Assembly (NCBI RefSeq): GCF_018687815.1
Contig: NZ_CP061306.1
Coordinates: 744,001 to 808,000, forward strand
Origin: Polynucleobacter sp. JS-JIR-II-b4
GTDB taxonomy: Bacteria > Pseudomonadota > Gammaproteobacteria > Burkholderiales > Burkholderiaceae
Reading direction: 5' to 3'
Length of the DNA: 64,000 nucleotides
Shown: piece after piece, positions 53,933 to 63,796 of the stretch
Position numbering within the stretch: position 1 is the stretch's first letter
How the letters are laid out: every line of letters starts with the position of its first letter
Notes under the pieces: model-generated
The model's database searches: none
What the model was told of the DNA's origin: nothing
The model's input: the letters and a program-made list of their open reading frames with translations, nothing else
Made by a program: the position numbers and the translations under genes

Positions 53933-54766
53933 TTAAGCTGCTGAGCCTGGCTCGGCAGACTTGGGTTTAAAACCCATGCCTTTGGATATCTGTAGAGCAG
54001 TCTCTTGTAGGGCGCGGAGCCAATCTGCTTGTATACGATCCGTTGGGGCGCTTAAAGATAAGCCGGCAACCAATTTTCCAGTGTCATCCAAAATGGCTGC
54101 GGCTAAACAGCTCACACCCAACTCTAGTTCTTCGTCATCGCGAGCGCTACCCACTTTACGCACGTGATTGAGTTCAGCTTCGAGTTTGCCCAATTCGGTA
54201 ATACTGTTACGAGTATGTCCAGACAAACCTGTACGAGTGACATAGGCGCGTACTTGTCCGGGATCGTCGCTTGCGAGGAAGAGTTTGCCAACCGAGGTGA
54301 GATGCAAGGGGGCGCGACCACCAATGGCACGAACTACCTGCATGCCTGAGCGTTCACTATAAGCGCGATCAACGTAGACAATTTCATCGCCTTGACGCAC
54401 TGATAGGTTAACGGTTTCACCAGTGAGCTTATGCAGGGTACGCATCGGTAGTTGCGCAGCCTCACGAACGGATAAGCGCGCCTTCACTAAATTACCCAGC
54501 TCTAAAAGTTTTAAGCCAAGGCGATAGGTACCGCCGTCGCCACGCTCAACCAATCGGCAAGCAACGAGGTCATTCAAAATTCGGTGGGCGGTAGAAGGGT
54601 GCAGACCAGTTGTCTCTGCGAGATTCTTCAGGCTGCTGGATTCTTCTTGCTCAGCAAGAGCGTCTAGCAAATTCATCATGCGCTCCACTACTTGGATGGC
54701 TGTCTTGCCAACCTCGCCGGCAGATTTAGGAGTTTTGATGGTCTTGCTGGTGTTCATAGGCCTCAT
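53933..54766 (-). CDS. IclR family transcriptional regulator
   Basis: This 277-residue regulator has an N-terminal winged helix-turn-helix (ALAEQEESSSLKNLAETTGLHPSTAHRILNDLVACRLVER, about 38-80) and a C-terminal IclR effector domain (VDRAYSERSGMQVVRAIGGRAPLHLTSVGKLFLA near 135-165; ELELGVSCLAAAILDDTGKLVAGLSLSAP near 220-248). IclR proteins control acetate, aromatic or sugar acid pathways; the target is not evident from neighbours. A 14-bp perfect palindrome lies only 8 bases upstream of the ATG (54774-54787), consistent with autoregulation. An ATG three codons later (54757) is an alternative start. Confidence 0.93.
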   Translation of the reverse strand: MRPMNTSKTIKTPKSAGEVGKTAIQVVERMMNLLDALAEQEESSSLKNLAETTGLHPSTAHRILNDLVACRLVERGDGGTYRLGLKLLELGNLVKARLSVREAAQLPMRTLHKLTGETVNLSVRQGDEIVYVDRAYSERSGMQVVRAIGGRAPLHLTSVGKLFLASDDPGQVRAYVTRTGLSGHTRNSITELGKLEAELNHVRKVGSARDDEELELGVSCLAAAILDDTGKLVAGLSLSAPTDRIQADWLRALQETALQISKGMGFKPKSAEPGSAA

Positions 54767-54773
54767 TGTAGCG

Positions 54774-54787
54774 ATTTCGTACGAAAT
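54774..54787. promoter_or_regulatory. Palindromic operator candidate upstream of the IclR gene
   Basis: ATTTCGTACGAAAT is a perfect 14-bp palindrome, extendable to 20 bp with one mismatch per arm. It lies just before the regulator's ATG. A near half-site TATGAAATC follows at about 54794-54802. IclR-family operators are often TTTCG-type palindromes, so self-control is likely. Confidence 0.55.
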
Positions 54788-54868
54788 TGCATATTATGAA
54801 ATCCTATTTTACAAAAGCATCTGCTGAAAATGTCCCGTTTTATAGGGAATCAGGGGATTAAGGCTCTT

Positions 54869-55903
54869 TTACGATTGTCTTAAAGCAGTGGCACACTCAT
54901 TGACTAAGTCAGGGCCTCGATAAATCAGGCCGCTATAGAGTTGTACTAAGCTTGCGCCTGTCATGATCTTTTCACGGGCATCTGCGCCACTCATGATGCC
55001 GCCCACACCGATGATGGGTAATTGATCACCCAATCTCGCTTTTAAAGCTTTGATGACAATATTAGAAGCATTACGCACGGGCGCGCCAGATAAGCCACCA
55101 GCCTCTTCACCAAACTCCATTCCCTTGACTGCATCTCGAGAGATGGTTGTATTGGTAGCGATGACAGCATCAATGCCAAACTCGATCAGGAGATCGGCAA
55201 TGAGATGAATGTCGCCATGATCTAGATCGGGTGCAATTTTCAAAAAGAGTGGTTTGCGTATGCCATAACGATCGCTTAAGCGCTTTCTGGCTTCATCAAG
55301 ACTTCCCAATAATTCGCGGAGCATTTCTTCACCTTGTAAGGCGCGTAGATTTTTGGTATTCGGAGAAGAAATGTTGACGGTGATATAGGTAGAGATTTCA
55401 TAAACGGCTTCCATCGCCAGGATGTAATCTCGAGAAGCTTCTTCAATTGGGGTGCTGGCGTTCTTGCCAATATTTAAACCAAGTACACCACCACTTTGCC
55501 AAAACTGAGAGCGACGCACTCTGGCAACGCAGGCATCAACGCCATCGTTATTAAAGCCCATGCGATTAATAATGCCCTGAGCTTGCGGTAAACGAAACAT
55601 GCGTGGCTTAGGATTACCCGGTTGTGGCCGTGGCGTGACTGTGCCGATTTCTAAAAATCCAAATCCCAATGCAGCGAGTGCATCGATATGCTTGCCATCT
55701 TTATCTAAGCCTGCTGCTAATCCAACTGGATTAGGAAAATCAATGCCACAGAGTGTCTGCGGATCGTTAATCGGCTTGCTTACTAAACGCTCCAATAAAC
55801 CCCAGCGCTGCGCACGGTCCATATTGCTTAAGGTGAGGTTGTGTGCCTTTTCTGGGTCTATAGAAAACAGCCAGGGGCGGAGGAGGGAGTAACGATCGAT
55901 CAT
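54869..55903 (-). CDS. pyrD: Dihydroorotate dehydrogenase (quinone), class 2
   Basis: PyrD oxidises dihydroorotate to orotate in pyrimidine synthesis, passing electrons to quinone at the membrane. The 344-residue protein has the class 2 N-terminal membrane-associating part ([21 protein letters not shown]), [17 protein letters not shown] near 55, [24 protein letters not shown] near 82, [14 protein letters not shown] near 175 (catalytic Ser region), [11 protein letters not shown] near 220, and the phosphate-binding [31 protein letters not shown] near 295. It is last in the aat-bpt-pyrD run, 9 bases after bpt. Confidence 0.97.
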   Translation of the reverse strand: MIDRYSLLRPWLFSIDPEKAHNLTLSNMDRAQRWGLLERLVSKPINDPQTLCGIDFPNPVGLAAGLDKDGKHIDALAALGFGFLEIGTVTPRPQPGNPKPRMFRLPQAQGIINRMGFNNDGVDACVARVRRSQFWQSGGVLGLNIGKNASTPIEEASRDYILAMEAVYEISTYITVNISSPNTKNLRALQGEEMLRELLGSLDEARKRLSDRYGIRKPLFLKIAPDLDHGDIHLIADLLIEFGIDAVIATNTTISRDAVKGMEFGEEAGGLSGAPVRNASNIVIKALKARLGDQLPIIGVGGIMSGADAREKIMTGASLVQLYSGLIYRGPDLVNECATALRQS

Positions 55904-55912
55904 GGATAGATA

Positions 55913-56659
55913 TTATGACTCAGGGAGCTCTTGCCAGTGATCGTCAATCAAACCTTCCATAGGTTGATATTTCACCTTATACGACATCTTGTCGCTTTCC
56001 TTGATGTAGTAGCCAAGGTAAAGGTAAGGCAAACCCAATATGCGAGCTTGTTCAATTTGCCACAGAATGCTATAGCTGCCATAACTGGCCACAGAGCTTG
56101 TAGTGTCGTAAAAGGTATAAACAGAAGAGATTCCCTGTTCCAGAATATCGATCATGCTCACCATACGTAATCGACCGGGGTGCGGGTCATGCGGACCATC
56201 CCGAAACTCCACAATACGGGAGTTCACTCGGCTTTGTAATAAGAACTGCATATATTGATCTTGATCATCGCTATCCATATCACCACCTGCGTGTCGCTCA
56301 GTTTGATAGCGTTGATAGAGTTGGTAATGTTCCTCTTGGTAACCTAGATTGAGGACGGAGGCCTGAAGATCAGAGTGTTTTTTCTGGGCGCGGCGCTGGC
56401 TGCGAGAGGGCGTAAATTGATTTACCAAGATACGGGTGGAAATACAGGCCTTGCATTCGTCGCAATATGGTCGATAGGTATACAAACCACTACGTCGAAA
56501 GCCTGCGTTGAGTAAATCGTTATACACATCCGCATGAATCAGATGCGATGGTGTAGCTACTTGTGAGCGAGCTGTTTTATTGGGCAGGTAGCTACAAGCA
56601 TAGGGAGCAGTTGCATAGAACTGCAGGGTGGTTAGGGGTAGTTCTTTAAGCTGAGTCAT
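55913..56659 (-). CDS. bpt: Aspartate/glutamate leucyltransferase (Ate/Bpt family)
   Basis: This enzyme transfers Leu from Leu-tRNA to N-terminal Asp or Glu of proteins, tagging them for ClpS-ClpAP (bacterial N-end rule). The 248-residue protein has [18 protein letters not shown] near residue 60 (Cys cluster), [14 protein letters not shown] near 85, [15 protein letters not shown] near 139, [28 protein letters not shown] near 180 and [19 protein letters not shown] near 210. The family is shared with eukaryotic arginyltransferases; I name it by its bacterial relatives. Its ATG overlaps the aat stop by 4 bases, so both transferases of the pathway are translated together. Confidence 0.95.
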   Translation of the reverse strand: MTQLKELPLTTLQFYATAPYACSYLPNKTARSQVATPSHLIHADVYNDLLNAGFRRSGLYTYRPYCDECKACISTRILVNQFTPSRSQRRAQKKHSDLQASVLNLGYQEEHYQLYQRYQTERHAGGDMDSDDQDQYMQFLLQSRVNSRIVEFRDGPHDPHPGRLRMVSMIDILEQGISSVYTFYDTTSSVASYGSYSILWQIEQARILGLPYLYLGYYIKESDKMSYKVKYQPMEGLIDDHWQELPES

Positions 56660-57393
56660 AACCAGTGATGCAAGATTGCTTTGTCAAAAGTCCAGGATTT
56701 CTCAATCTTAGTTTGATTTAAGGATATTTGCAGTTGCTCTAAAAAGACCTGCCTGGATATTGGGGTGGCGCCTAAGGACAATAGGTGAGCCGTTTCTTGC
56801 TGGCAGTCGATCATCTGGACTTCATTCATCAGGCACCATGCACTCAGGGCTGCTAAGGCGATTTTTGATGCATTCGTCTTACGGCTGAACATGGATTCAC
56901 CAAATACCATTCCTCCAAAGGCAACGCAATAGAGTCCGCCAGTAAGCTGGCCATCTTCGATTACGGCAATACTGTGAGCATTGCCTGCTTCGTGAAGTGC
57001 GGTGTAGGCATCAATGATTTCATGGGTAATCCAAGTGCCATCCTGATCTTTGCGAGTGCTCGTGGCACAGGAGCGTATGACTGCACCAAAATCGGCATCT
57101 ACTAATATCTGAGATTGTGTGCTTTGACAAAAGAGTCGAATATTCTTTTGCAAAGATTCACTGCATTTAAAGGCGCTGGGCTTTAACACCATTCTAGGAT
57201 CAGGCGACCACCAGAGAATAGGTTGGTTATCCGAGTACCAGGGAAAAATACCTTGTTGGTAGGCGCGAGCTAGTTGACCGGGGTATATCTGCTCACTGAC
57301 GGCAATGAGCCCAGGAACACTGGGATCAGGATCCGCCTCAAGCAGTGGATTTGGGAAAGGGTCATTGGGCCCTAGCCAAGCTATCTGACCCAT
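56656..57393 (-). CDS. aat: Leucyl/phenylalanyl-tRNA-protein transferase
   Basis: Aat adds Leu or Phe to N-terminal Lys or Arg of proteins, the primary destabilising step of the N-end rule. The 245-residue protein has [21 protein letters not shown] near residue 12, [26 protein letters not shown] near 45, [27 protein letters not shown] near 118, and [29 protein letters not shown] near 150. These match the family over its whole length (E. coli 234). It overlaps bpt by 4 bases and follows the NUDIX gene by 6 bases. Confidence 0.97.
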   Translation of the reverse strand: MGQIAWLGPNDPFPNPLLEADPDPSVPGLIAVSEQIYPGQLARAYQQGIFPWYSDNQPILWWSPDPRMVLKPSAFKCSESLQKNIRLFCQSTQSQILVDADFGAVIRSCATSTRKDQDGTWITHEIIDAYTALHEAGNAHSIAVIEDGQLTGGLYCVAFGGMVFGESMFSRKTNASKIALAALSAWCLMNEVQMIDCQQETAHLLSLGATPISRQVFLEQLQISLNQTKIEKSWTFDKAILHHWL

Positions 57394-57399
57394 GTCGAC

Positions 57400-57960
57400 T
57401 CAAATTCGTTCGGATGGCAAGACATCACGACTGCGCACATGAAATTCCTTACCAGCATCTAAGTTGCCAGCAGCGCGGTCTGCAAAGAACCATTCAAGGG
57501 TCTGCTTAACAGTGGGAAAGGCCAGTTCATCCCATGGAATCTCATGCTCATGGAAAAGGGCTACTTCAAGACTTTCTTCACCAGCAGAAAATTCTGGATT
57601 GGCCATCGTGGCTAAATAGAATAGGTGCACCTGTTCTGCATGGGGCACATTAAGCAAGGAATAGAGCGGCCCAATTTTTACTGCAGCGCCAGCTTCTTCT
57701 AGAGTCTCACGCGCAGCTCCGTGGCTTGTGCTTTCACCTAACTCCATAAAGCCCGCAGGCAAAGTCCAAAAGCCATGACGAGGTTCAATCGCACGACGAC
57801 ATAAGAGAACTTGCTTGCCGTATACCGGAATACTTCCAACTACGTTGCGAGGATTTTGATAATGAATGCTGCCACACGCTTCACAGACATGACGCTCACG
57901 AGAGTCATCCACTGGAATCTTGATAGTTAATACAGATGCGCAGTTAGAGCAATACTTCAT
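57400..57960 (-). CDS. NUDIX hydrolase with N-terminal zinc ribbon
   Basis: This 186-residue protein has a zinc-ribbon start with Cys4, Cys7, Cys26 and Cys29, and then a NUDIX domain. The NUDIX box GFMELGESTSHGAARETLEEAGA fits G-x5-E-x7-RE-x2-EE-x-G. Zinc-ribbon NUDIX proteins of this size include NudC-like NADH pyrophosphatases, but it lacks the extra N-terminal domain of E. coli NudC, so the substrate (NAD(H), ADP-ribose or another nucleoside diphosphate) is open. It lies between pabBC and aat with gaps of 9 and 6 bases, in the same minus-strand operon. Confidence 0.92.
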   Translation of the reverse strand: MKYCSNCASVLTIKIPVDDSRERHVCEACGSIHYQNPRNVVGSIPVYGKQVLLCRRAIEPRHGFWTLPAGFMELGESTSHGAARETLEEAGAAVKIGPLYSLLNVPHAEQVHLFYLATMANPEFSAGEESLEVALFHEHEIPWDELAFPTVKQTLEWFFADRAAGNLDAGKEFHVRSRDVLPSERI

Positions 57961-57969
57961 ACTGACTTT

Positions 57970-59796
57970 CTAAAAATGGGCCTTGATGGCGCCGCGTAGT
58001 GCATTGCTAAGCATAATCTCATCTGCCATTGAAACATCATTAATAGTCAGGTTAGCTTCACGGGCATTCAAGGTGGGGTCTGCAAGCAGGGCGGCACGCA
58101 TTACCCCAGGTAAAAGGCCAGCGGACACTGGCGGTGTAAGCCATTCATAACTGCCGTGAGGTTTGACAAAAATGCTAGTCCTTCCGCCCTCAGTAACGAA
58201 GCCTTGTTCATTGATAAACAGAGCGTCAAATCCACCTAGCTTCACAGCTTCTTGCCAAGCTTGGTCATAGAGAGATCGATTGCTGATTTTATGACGCAGT
58301 AAAGCGTCTCCAGAAAACATCGTTGTATCACCCGGCAGAATATTTTTTGCCCAGAATATTTTGACGGGTTCATTGATCAAATCCATCGCAGCAGTTGTAA
58401 CTAATAGCTCACCAGTAGTTGAGAGATCAAGCCTTAATCGGTATAACAATTTTTTATCAAGTGATGCACAAGTACTCAAAATCAAATGCTGGGCAGTCTC
58501 AAGTTGGAAGGACATTCTTAAGGCTATTGCGGATAAAGATAGGCGATTTAAATGAGTATGCAATCTCTGGGGTTCGCCATTCCGAACCGCAATGGTTTCA
58601 AATAAACCGGTAGCGCTTGGCAGATCCATCAGAAACGCTGATTTAATGCGACACTCTTGCCATTCTTGGCCTGCATCTGAGTCATTAGTGACTCCGGCGC
58701 CAACCCCTAGGGTGAAGCTTGATTCATGAGAGTCGGGATCTTGACTGATTTCCACCGTACGGATCGGCACACTAAAGGCAAAGTTGCCATTGGGGTCAAG
58801 CCAGCCTAAGGCGCCGCAATAATAGCCTCGATCTTCGGGTTCCAGTCCTTGAATAATTTCCATGCTGCGTTTTTTTGGAGCTCCTGTAACAGAGCCACAT
58901 GGAAATACCGCTTCAAAAATATCGAATAAAGAAATCTCAGGTTTGATCTGACCTTGCACGGTAGAAGTCATTTGCAATACATCACCGTGTCTTGCAACTT
59001 CAAATAGATTGGGCACTAGTACCGTGCCCGGAAGAGAGATGCGACTGAGATCATTACGTAGCAAGTCCACAATCATGACATTCTCAGCTTGATTCTTTGG
59101 ATCATCTGATAAGGCGCTCGCAACAGTAGATAGGGCACTTGCAGTACCCTTCATTGGCATCGCTTTGATAGTGCCACCATCTCGCGCAATAAATAGTTCA
59201 GGCGATTGCGACAGTAAAAAGTTGCCATCATGCTCGATATAAGCGCCAAAACGCCCAGGCTGGCGATCCCTTAAGCGGCTATATAAGGCGAGCGGAGCGC
59301 CATAAGTATTGCCTGTGATTCGATAGGTGTGATTAATCTGGTAGCTATCACCGCTGCGAATATATTCCTGTATCGCTGCAATATCGGCATTAAATTGCCC
59401 CTCATTCAAGGATTCCTGAGCATCTATGACTCCAGCACTTGCTTGAGAGGGATCTAATAAGGCTAGTTTTTGAGCAATGCAGCGATCGACATCCTGCTTG
59501 GACAGTTTTTTGAATTCTGCAAAAGACCAGGCTTCAATGAGCGGATGGTGATGATCTGAGTGATTGACTCGCTCTGGAAGATGATGAATTTGCCTACCTA
59601 ACTCGTAAGCAAAGGCAGCAACAATAAATTCGCCCTTAGCAAGCGCGGCAGATATTTCAGTAAGACACTGCTGTGTAGCGGCTAAATCTACAGCATGATC
59701 GCCGCTCGGAAGAACGCACCAGTAGTGCAGCGCGTTTTCATATTGGCGACTGGTGGGTAAGGCCGCGGTGCTTTGCGCATCATCGAGCAAAATCAT
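57970..59796 (-). CDS. Fused aminodeoxychorismate synthase component I and aminodeoxychorismate lyase
   Basis: This bifunctional protein of 608 residues makes p-aminobenzoate for folate. The N-terminal part (about 1-390) is PabB-like with GDSYQINHTYRI near 148, AMPMKGTASALS near 212, DLLRNDLSRI near 245 and FPCGSVTGAPKKRSMEIIQGLEPEDRGYYCGALG near 296. The C-terminal part (about 392-608) is a PLP-dependent class IV lyase (PabC-like) with GLFETIAVRNG near 396, a Lys in LRHKISNRSLYD near 500, FINEQGFVTEGGRTSIF near 525 and GLLPGVMR near 560. The glutamine amidotransferase PabA must come from elsewhere. Such PabB-PabC fusions are known. ppiA lies upstream. Confidence 0.95.
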   Translation of the reverse strand: MILLDDAQSTAALPTSRQYENALHYWCVLPSGDHAVDLAATQQCLTEISAALAKGEFIVAAFAYELGRQIHHLPERVNHSDHHHPLIEAWSFAEFKKLSKQDVDRCIAQKLALLDPSQASAGVIDAQESLNEGQFNADIAAIQEYIRSGDSYQINHTYRITGNTYGAPLALYSRLRDRQPGRFGAYIEHDGNFLLSQSPELFIARDGGTIKAMPMKGTASALSTVASALSDDPKNQAENVMIVDLLRNDLSRISLPGTVLVPNLFEVARHGDVLQMTSTVQGQIKPEISLFDIFEAVFPCGSVTGAPKKRSMEIIQGLEPEDRGYYCGALGWLDPNGNFAFSVPIRTVEISQDPDSHESSFTLGVGAGVTNDSDAGQEWQECRIKSAFLMDLPSATGLFETIAVRNGEPQRLHTHLNRLSLSAIALRMSFQLETAQHLILSTCASLDKKLLYRLRLDLSTTGELLVTTAAMDLINEPVKIFWAKNILPGDTTMFSGDALLRHKISNRSLYDQAWQEAVKLGGFDALFINEQGFVTEGGRTSIFVKPHGSYEWLTPPVSAGLLPGVMRAALLADPTLNAREANLTINDVSMADEIMLSNALRGAIKAHF

Positions 59797-59820
59797 CGCG
59801 GCTTACCTGGTAATTTCTAC

Positions 59821-60396
59821 TTACTTCAGAATCGTTGCAGATTCGATGATGACAGTCTTAGTAGGAACATCAGACATTCTGCCCATGCGTGGGGCTGGAG
59901 CAACCATGGTTGGTACTTTACGAATGGCATCTATGGTTTGTGTGCCAGAGATCACTTTGCCAAACACGGTATAGCCATTACCCATCGCATTAGGGTAGTC
60001 GAGCGCCGCATTGTCTTTCACGTTAATAAAGAACTGCGAAGTTGCAGAATCAGGGTCTGAAGTGCGAGCCATCGCAATCGTGTAAACATTATTCTTCAAG
60101 CCATTTTGCGCTTCAGAAACTACTGGGGAATCAGTTGGCTTTTGATTCAAGTCCGACGTAAACCCGCCACCTTGAATCATGAAGCCATCAATCACACGAT
60201 GAAAGATGGTGCCGTTATAGAAACCGCTCTTGACGTAGTTCAAAAAGTTAGCAGTGCTCTTGGGTGCTTTCACATCATCTAATTCAACAACGAAGTTACC
60301 CATCGTAGTTTTAAATTCAACCTTAGGGCCTGCAAATGCTGCTTGACTAGTAAAACAAGAAACAGCAACAACAAGGGCGGCAAATAGCTTACGCAT
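59821..60396 (-). CDS. ppiA: Exported peptidyl-prolyl cis-trans isomerase, cyclophilin type
   Basis: This periplasmic cyclophilin helps fold exported proteins. The 191 residues include a signal peptide (MRKLFAALVVAVSCFTSQAAFA, cleavage before GPKV). The cyclophilin core carries FKTTMGNFVVELDDVKAPKSTANFLNYV, the catalytic GTIFHRVIDGFMIQGGGF near 62, AMARTSDPDSATSQFFINVKDN near 108 and GYTVFGKVISGTQTIDAIR near 142. The tryptophan that gives cyclosporin sensitivity in human cyclophilin is absent, as in bacterial relatives. AAGGAG stands seven bases before the ATG. It precedes pabBC by 24 bases. Confidence 0.95.
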   Translation of the reverse strand: MRKLFAALVVAVSCFTSQAAFAGPKVEFKTTMGNFVVELDDVKAPKSTANFLNYVKSGFYNGTIFHRVIDGFMIQGGGFTSDLNQKPTDSPVVSEAQNGLKNNVYTIAMARTSDPDSATSQFFINVKDNAALDYPNAMGNGYTVFGKVISGTQTIDAIRKVPTMVAPAPRMGRMSDVPTKTVIIESATILK

Positions 60397-60473
60397 AAGA
60401 ACTCCTTAAATAAGATAAAAATAGCTTGTATTTGATTGTATTGCCCAAGACCGCCGGAGGGTTAAATGATTTA

Positions 60474-61100
60474 TTAGCCTAGACCATTAGGAACATTTCC
60501 GGCATAAGCATAGGAAGCCTCATCAAACATGCCAGGTCTTGCAAGGTAATCCAGTGTCCAGTCAATAGTGTCAACACCCCAAAAGCAATGTTGATTCACT
60601 ATCAGGGCCGGCACTCCAAAGGCGCCATCGGCTTTTGCTTGATTGGTATTAGCGATCAGCTTTGCCTTCACTTCTGGATTTTCAGGTTTAGGTGCATCTG
60701 AGGGAAGTCCTAAGTAGCTACAAAATTCTGGCCAAGATAGATTGGGATCCTTACCTTCCACCCAAACATAATCAAAAGCGCGCTCAACCATCATCCAATC
60801 GGCATTTTGTTCAACCAAAAGGCGTTGGGCGGCAACTGTCATAAAAGGGTGATGCTCTGGAAAGCGAAAAGGAATGCCTAACTTCTCCGCCTGCCACACG
60901 CAAAATTGATAGGTGTGCGGGCGTTTTGCTGCAACTTCTCCTGGACCCTTATTTTCAGAAGCTCTGAGCAGGCCACCCAGCAGAATAGGAACAGGCTTAA
61001 TCTCTAGCTTGCTTTCAAGACGCTGTCTTTGCTTGATATACAGATAAGCAAACGGCGAAACAATGTCGTAATAAAAAGTAGCCGAAATCTTTGTACTCAT
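60474..61100 (-). CDS. 2-hydroxychromene-2-carboxylate isomerase family protein (DsbA fold)
   Basis: This 208-residue cytoplasmic protein has a thioredoxin/DsbA-like fold related to kappa-class glutathione transferase. FYYDIVSPFAYLY contains Ser15 where glutathione is bound and activated in the isomerase of naphthalene degradation. PVPILLGGLLRAS, ANTNQAKADGAFGVPALIVN near 150 and FWGVDTIDWTLDYL near 172 also fit. No other aromatic catabolism gene is near, so it is likely a glutathione-dependent isomerase with an unknown substrate. It lies 6 bases after rarA. Confidence 0.9.
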   Translation of the reverse strand: MSTKISATFYYDIVSPFAYLYIKQRQRLESKLEIKPVPILLGGLLRASENKGPGEVAAKRPHTYQFCVWQAEKLGIPFRFPEHHPFMTVAAQRLLVEQNADWMMVERAFDYVWVEGKDPNLSWPEFCSYLGLPSDAPKPENPEVKAKLIANTNQAKADGAFGVPALIVNQHCFWGVDTIDWTLDYLARPGMFDEASYAYAGNVPNGLG

Positions 61101-61106
61101 ATCGCC

Positions 61107-62420
61107 TTATTTCTTCTTATGCTCTTCATCGAGCTTTTTTAAGAACGCTAGCTTTTCTTTGATCTGTGACTCTAGGCCACGCTCCACTGGCTCGTACCAA
61201 TGGGGCTCCTTCATGCCTTCTGGAAGATACGTTTCACCGGCGGCATAGCCATGCGGCTCATCATGGGCGTAGCGATATTCTTTTCCATGTCCAAGCTCTT
61301 TCATCAGTTTGGTAGGTGCGTTGCGCAAATGATTCGGAACGGGTTTGGATTGATCGTTTGCTACATAAGCGCGAGCAGCATTAAAAGCGTTGTAGCTTGC
61401 ATTGCTCTTAGAGGCAACTGCAAGATAAACCACTGCTTGCCCAAGAGCCAACTCACCCTCAGGAGATCCCAGTCTTTCATAGGTCTGCGCTGCATCGTTA
61501 GCCAATTGCATTGCTCTTGGATCTGCCAGGCCAATATCTTCCCATGCCATCCGAATAATGCGTCTGGCTAAGTAACGGGGATCGGCGCCGCCATCTAGCA
61601 TGCGGCAAAACCAATACAAGGCCGCATCGGGGTTGGATCCGCGAACGGATTTGTGTAGAGCAGAGATTTGATCGTAAAAGTGATCACCACCTTTATCAAA
61701 ACGCCGCGCTTGAGCGCTAAGTGCATTCTCTATAAATTTCTGATCAACGATTTTTACTTCCGCATTTGGTGTGAGGACCGCATTGCGCACTTGTTCAACT
61801 AAATTGAGAAGGCGTCGTGCATCACCATCAGCGTTAGAAATCAGGGTATCGATTGCTGTTGATTCAAATTGCACATCGGGCATCGCATGCTGATGGGCTC
61901 GATCAAAGAGTAATTTCAGCTCCTCGGGAGTGAGTGATTTCAAGACATAGACTTGAGCACGCGACAGAAGTGCAGAGTTCACTTCAAATGATGGGTTCTC
62001 GGTAGTGGCACCAATAAAGGTGAATAAACCAGACTCCACATGGGGTAGCAGGGCATCTTGCTGGCTTTTATTGAAGCGATGGATCTCGTCAACAAATAAA
62101 ATCGTTTGCTTGCCGTACTGAGCCATATTTTGTTGGGCTTGCTCAATGGATTCCCGGATTTCTTTAACGCCCGCTAGGACTGCAGAGATCGCAATGAACT
62201 CACGATCAAATGCTTTGGCGGAGAGACGCGCTAGCGTAGTCTTGCCAACGCCCGGAGGCCCCCACAAAATCATCGAGTGAGGCTTGCCGGAGGCAAATGC
62301 TAGATTGAGTGGCTTACCGCTTGCTAATAAATGCGTTTGTCCAATGACTTCTTCAATCGTTTTTGGGCGCAGTGCCTCTGCTAAGGGTGGAGGCGGCGCG
62401 CTATCAAAAAGACTGCTCAT
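61107..62420 (-). CDS. rarA: Replication-associated recombination protein A (AAA+ ATPase)
   Basis: RarA (MgsA) acts at stalled replication forks and is related to the clamp loader and RuvB. The 437-residue protein has [21 protein letters not shown] near residue 12, Walker [15 protein letters not shown] near 53, Walker [18 protein letters not shown] near 107, sensor [22 protein letters not shown] near 137, [15 protein letters not shown] near 193, and the C-terminal tetramerisation region with [20 protein letters not shown] near 250 and [13 protein letters not shown] near 388. Length matches the family. It lies 4 bases after the DUF3429 gene. Confidence 0.96.
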   Translation of the reverse strand: MSSLFDSAPPPPLAEALRPKTIEEVIGQTHLLASGKPLNLAFASGKPHSMILWGPPGVGKTTLARLSAKAFDREFIAISAVLAGVKEIRESIEQAQQNMAQYGKQTILFVDEIHRFNKSQQDALLPHVESGLFTFIGATTENPSFEVNSALLSRAQVYVLKSLTPEELKLLFDRAHQHAMPDVQFESTAIDTLISNADGDARRLLNLVEQVRNAVLTPNAEVKIVDQKFIENALSAQARRFDKGGDHFYDQISALHKSVRGSNPDAALYWFCRMLDGGADPRYLARRIIRMAWEDIGLADPRAMQLANDAAQTYERLGSPEGELALGQAVVYLAVASKSNASYNAFNAARAYVANDQSKPVPNHLRNAPTKLMKELGHGKEYRYAHDEPHGYAAGETYLPEGMKEPHWYEPVERGLESQIKEKLAFLKKLDEEHKKK

Positions 62421-62424
62421 TGCA

Positions 62425-62904
62425 TCAGGCTTGAATAAAGAGAATAACTAAGGATGCCCAAGTGAGGCAGGCTGCTGCAACATAGGTCAAGCGATTGCGC
62501 ATGGTCATAAAAGCAGAGCGGGCGGCTTCATCAGCAAAATAATATTGATAGGTGTTCTGATCAATATTGCGCTGAATGATTAGAGTGGAAGCCAAAATCA
62601 GTAAGCCTACTGGAATATAAATATGAAGGGCTAACCAAGCCACTAAAGCGGGGATGACACCCCAGATCCATGCATTACGGTCTTCCCAGCGATCACCAGC
62701 GGGTGCCTTACCTAGAAGATGTAAATTGGCACCCCAATGCAAAGCCCCCATAAAGGAAGTAATCACGGCACCATAACCCGCTAAAGATTCAGCGCTTAAA
62801 TAATTCACGGGTGTTGGCGCTAATTGCACCATGAGGGCTAGCCCAATAAATGGAATAAGACCGGCATAGCCAAGTTTGCGAACTAAAGGTGGGATGGGGT
62901 TCAC
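62425..62904 (-). CDS. DUF3429 membrane protein
   Basis: This 159-residue protein has five hydrophobic segments (near 10-28, 43-62, 78-97, 98-114 and 138-157). The motif SFMGALHWGANL near 50 and WGVIPALVAWLAL near 81 are typical of DUF3429, a family found next to varied genes with no known role. A hydrophilic stretch (NIDQNTYQYYFADEAARSAFMTMRNRLT) lies between the last two helices. It sits between the 3-hydroxybutyryl-CoA dehydrogenase gene (36 bases) and rarA (4 bases) and is probably co-transcribed with both. Confidence 0.88.
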   Translation of the reverse strand: MNPIPPLVRKLGYAGLIPFIGLALMVQLAPTPVNYLSAESLAGYGAVITSFMGALHWGANLHLLGKAPAGDRWEDRNAWIWGVIPALVAWLALHIYIPVGLLILASTLIIQRNIDQNTYQYYFADEAARSAFMTMRNRLTYVAAACLTWASLVILFIQA

Positions 62905-62940
62905 GATGGGGATGTCTAGGTTAAGGAGTTGTGAATGAAA

Positions 62941-63795
62941 TTATTTATCGTAGGTGTATACGCCGCGACCTGTTTTGCGACCGAGATATCCAGCGGCAAC
63001 CATTTCACGAAGTAGTGGGCAAGGGCGGTATTTGGAATCGCTGAAGTTTTCAAAATACACTTCCATTACCGCTAAGCATGTATCTAATCCAATGAGATCT
63101 GCTAAGGCTAGTGGGCCAATCGGTTGATTGCAGCCTAACTTCATGCCAGCATCAATATCTTCTGGGCTAGCAAGACCTTCCGATAAAACAAAGAAAGCCT
63201 CATTAATCATGGGTAGCAAAATGCGATTCACCACAAAGCCAGGTGAATTTTTAACAGTAATCGGCTCTTTGCCAACACGCTTAGCCATGTCAATAATGGC
63301 AGCGTGGGTAGCGTCACTAGTCTGCAAGCCACGGATGACTTCCACTAAAGCCATTAAGGGTGGCGGGTTGAAAAAGTGCATGCCAATAAAGCGGGCAGGG
63401 TTTGAGTCAAGTGCCGCTAGTTTGGTAATCGATAGGGAGGAGGTGTTGGTGGCAATGATGGTGTCTTTGCTCACGACCTCGTCTACTTGCTTGAGAATCT
63501 TTTCTTTAATTGCTTGGTTCTCGGTTGCAGCTTCAATCACTAATCCCAAGCCTTTGAAGTCAGTATAAGAAGTACTTCCTTTAATACGTTTGAGAGCAGC
63601 TTCCTTTGCTTCAACAGTCAACGTTTCTTTTTTGACAAGACGATCCAAACTCTTGCTGATTTGCTCAAGTCCACGTTGCACTGCTGCCTCATTAATATCA
63701 ACCATCACGACATCCAGACCGGCCACTGCACATACTTGTGCAATCCCATTGCCCATAGTGCCTGCACCAATGACGCCTACAGATTGAATACTCAT
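62941..63795 (-). CDS. 3-hydroxybutyryl-CoA dehydrogenase
   Basis: This NAD(P)-dependent enzyme interconverts acetoacetyl-CoA and (S)-3-hydroxybutyryl-CoA in butanoate or fatty acid metabolism. The 284-residue protein begins MSIQSVGVIGAGTMGNGIAQVCA (Rossmann GxGxxG). It has EAATENQAIKEKIL near 92, NTSSLSITKLA near 117, IGMHFFNPPPLMALVEVIRG with the catalytic His near 138, and SPGFVVNRILLPMINEAFF near 188. I start it at ATG 63795, with AGAGGAA upstream; the frame reaches 63852, but those 19 residues are not family-like and overlap the upstream gene. Its ribosome site overlaps the stop of the upstream GST gene, so the two are coupled. Confidence 0.95.
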   Translation of the reverse strand: MSIQSVGVIGAGTMGNGIAQVCAVAGLDVVMVDINEAAVQRGLEQISKSLDRLVKKETLTVEAKEAALKRIKGSTSYTDFKGLGLVIEAATENQAIKEKILKQVDEVVSKDTIIATNTSSLSITKLAALDSNPARFIGMHFFNPPPLMALVEVIRGLQTSDATHAAIIDMAKRVGKEPITVKNSPGFVVNRILLPMINEAFFVLSEGLASPEDIDAGMKLGCNQPIGPLALADLIGLDTCLAVMEVYFENFSDSKYRPCPLLREMVAAGYLGRKTGRGVYTYDK

Positions 63796-63796
63796 C

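Noticed and set aside
44370..54802. Shared operator between the aceE upstream dyad and the iclR upstream palindrome
   Set aside because: They share only an A+T-rich ATTATGA-like string; the dyad structures differ, so common control is not supported.
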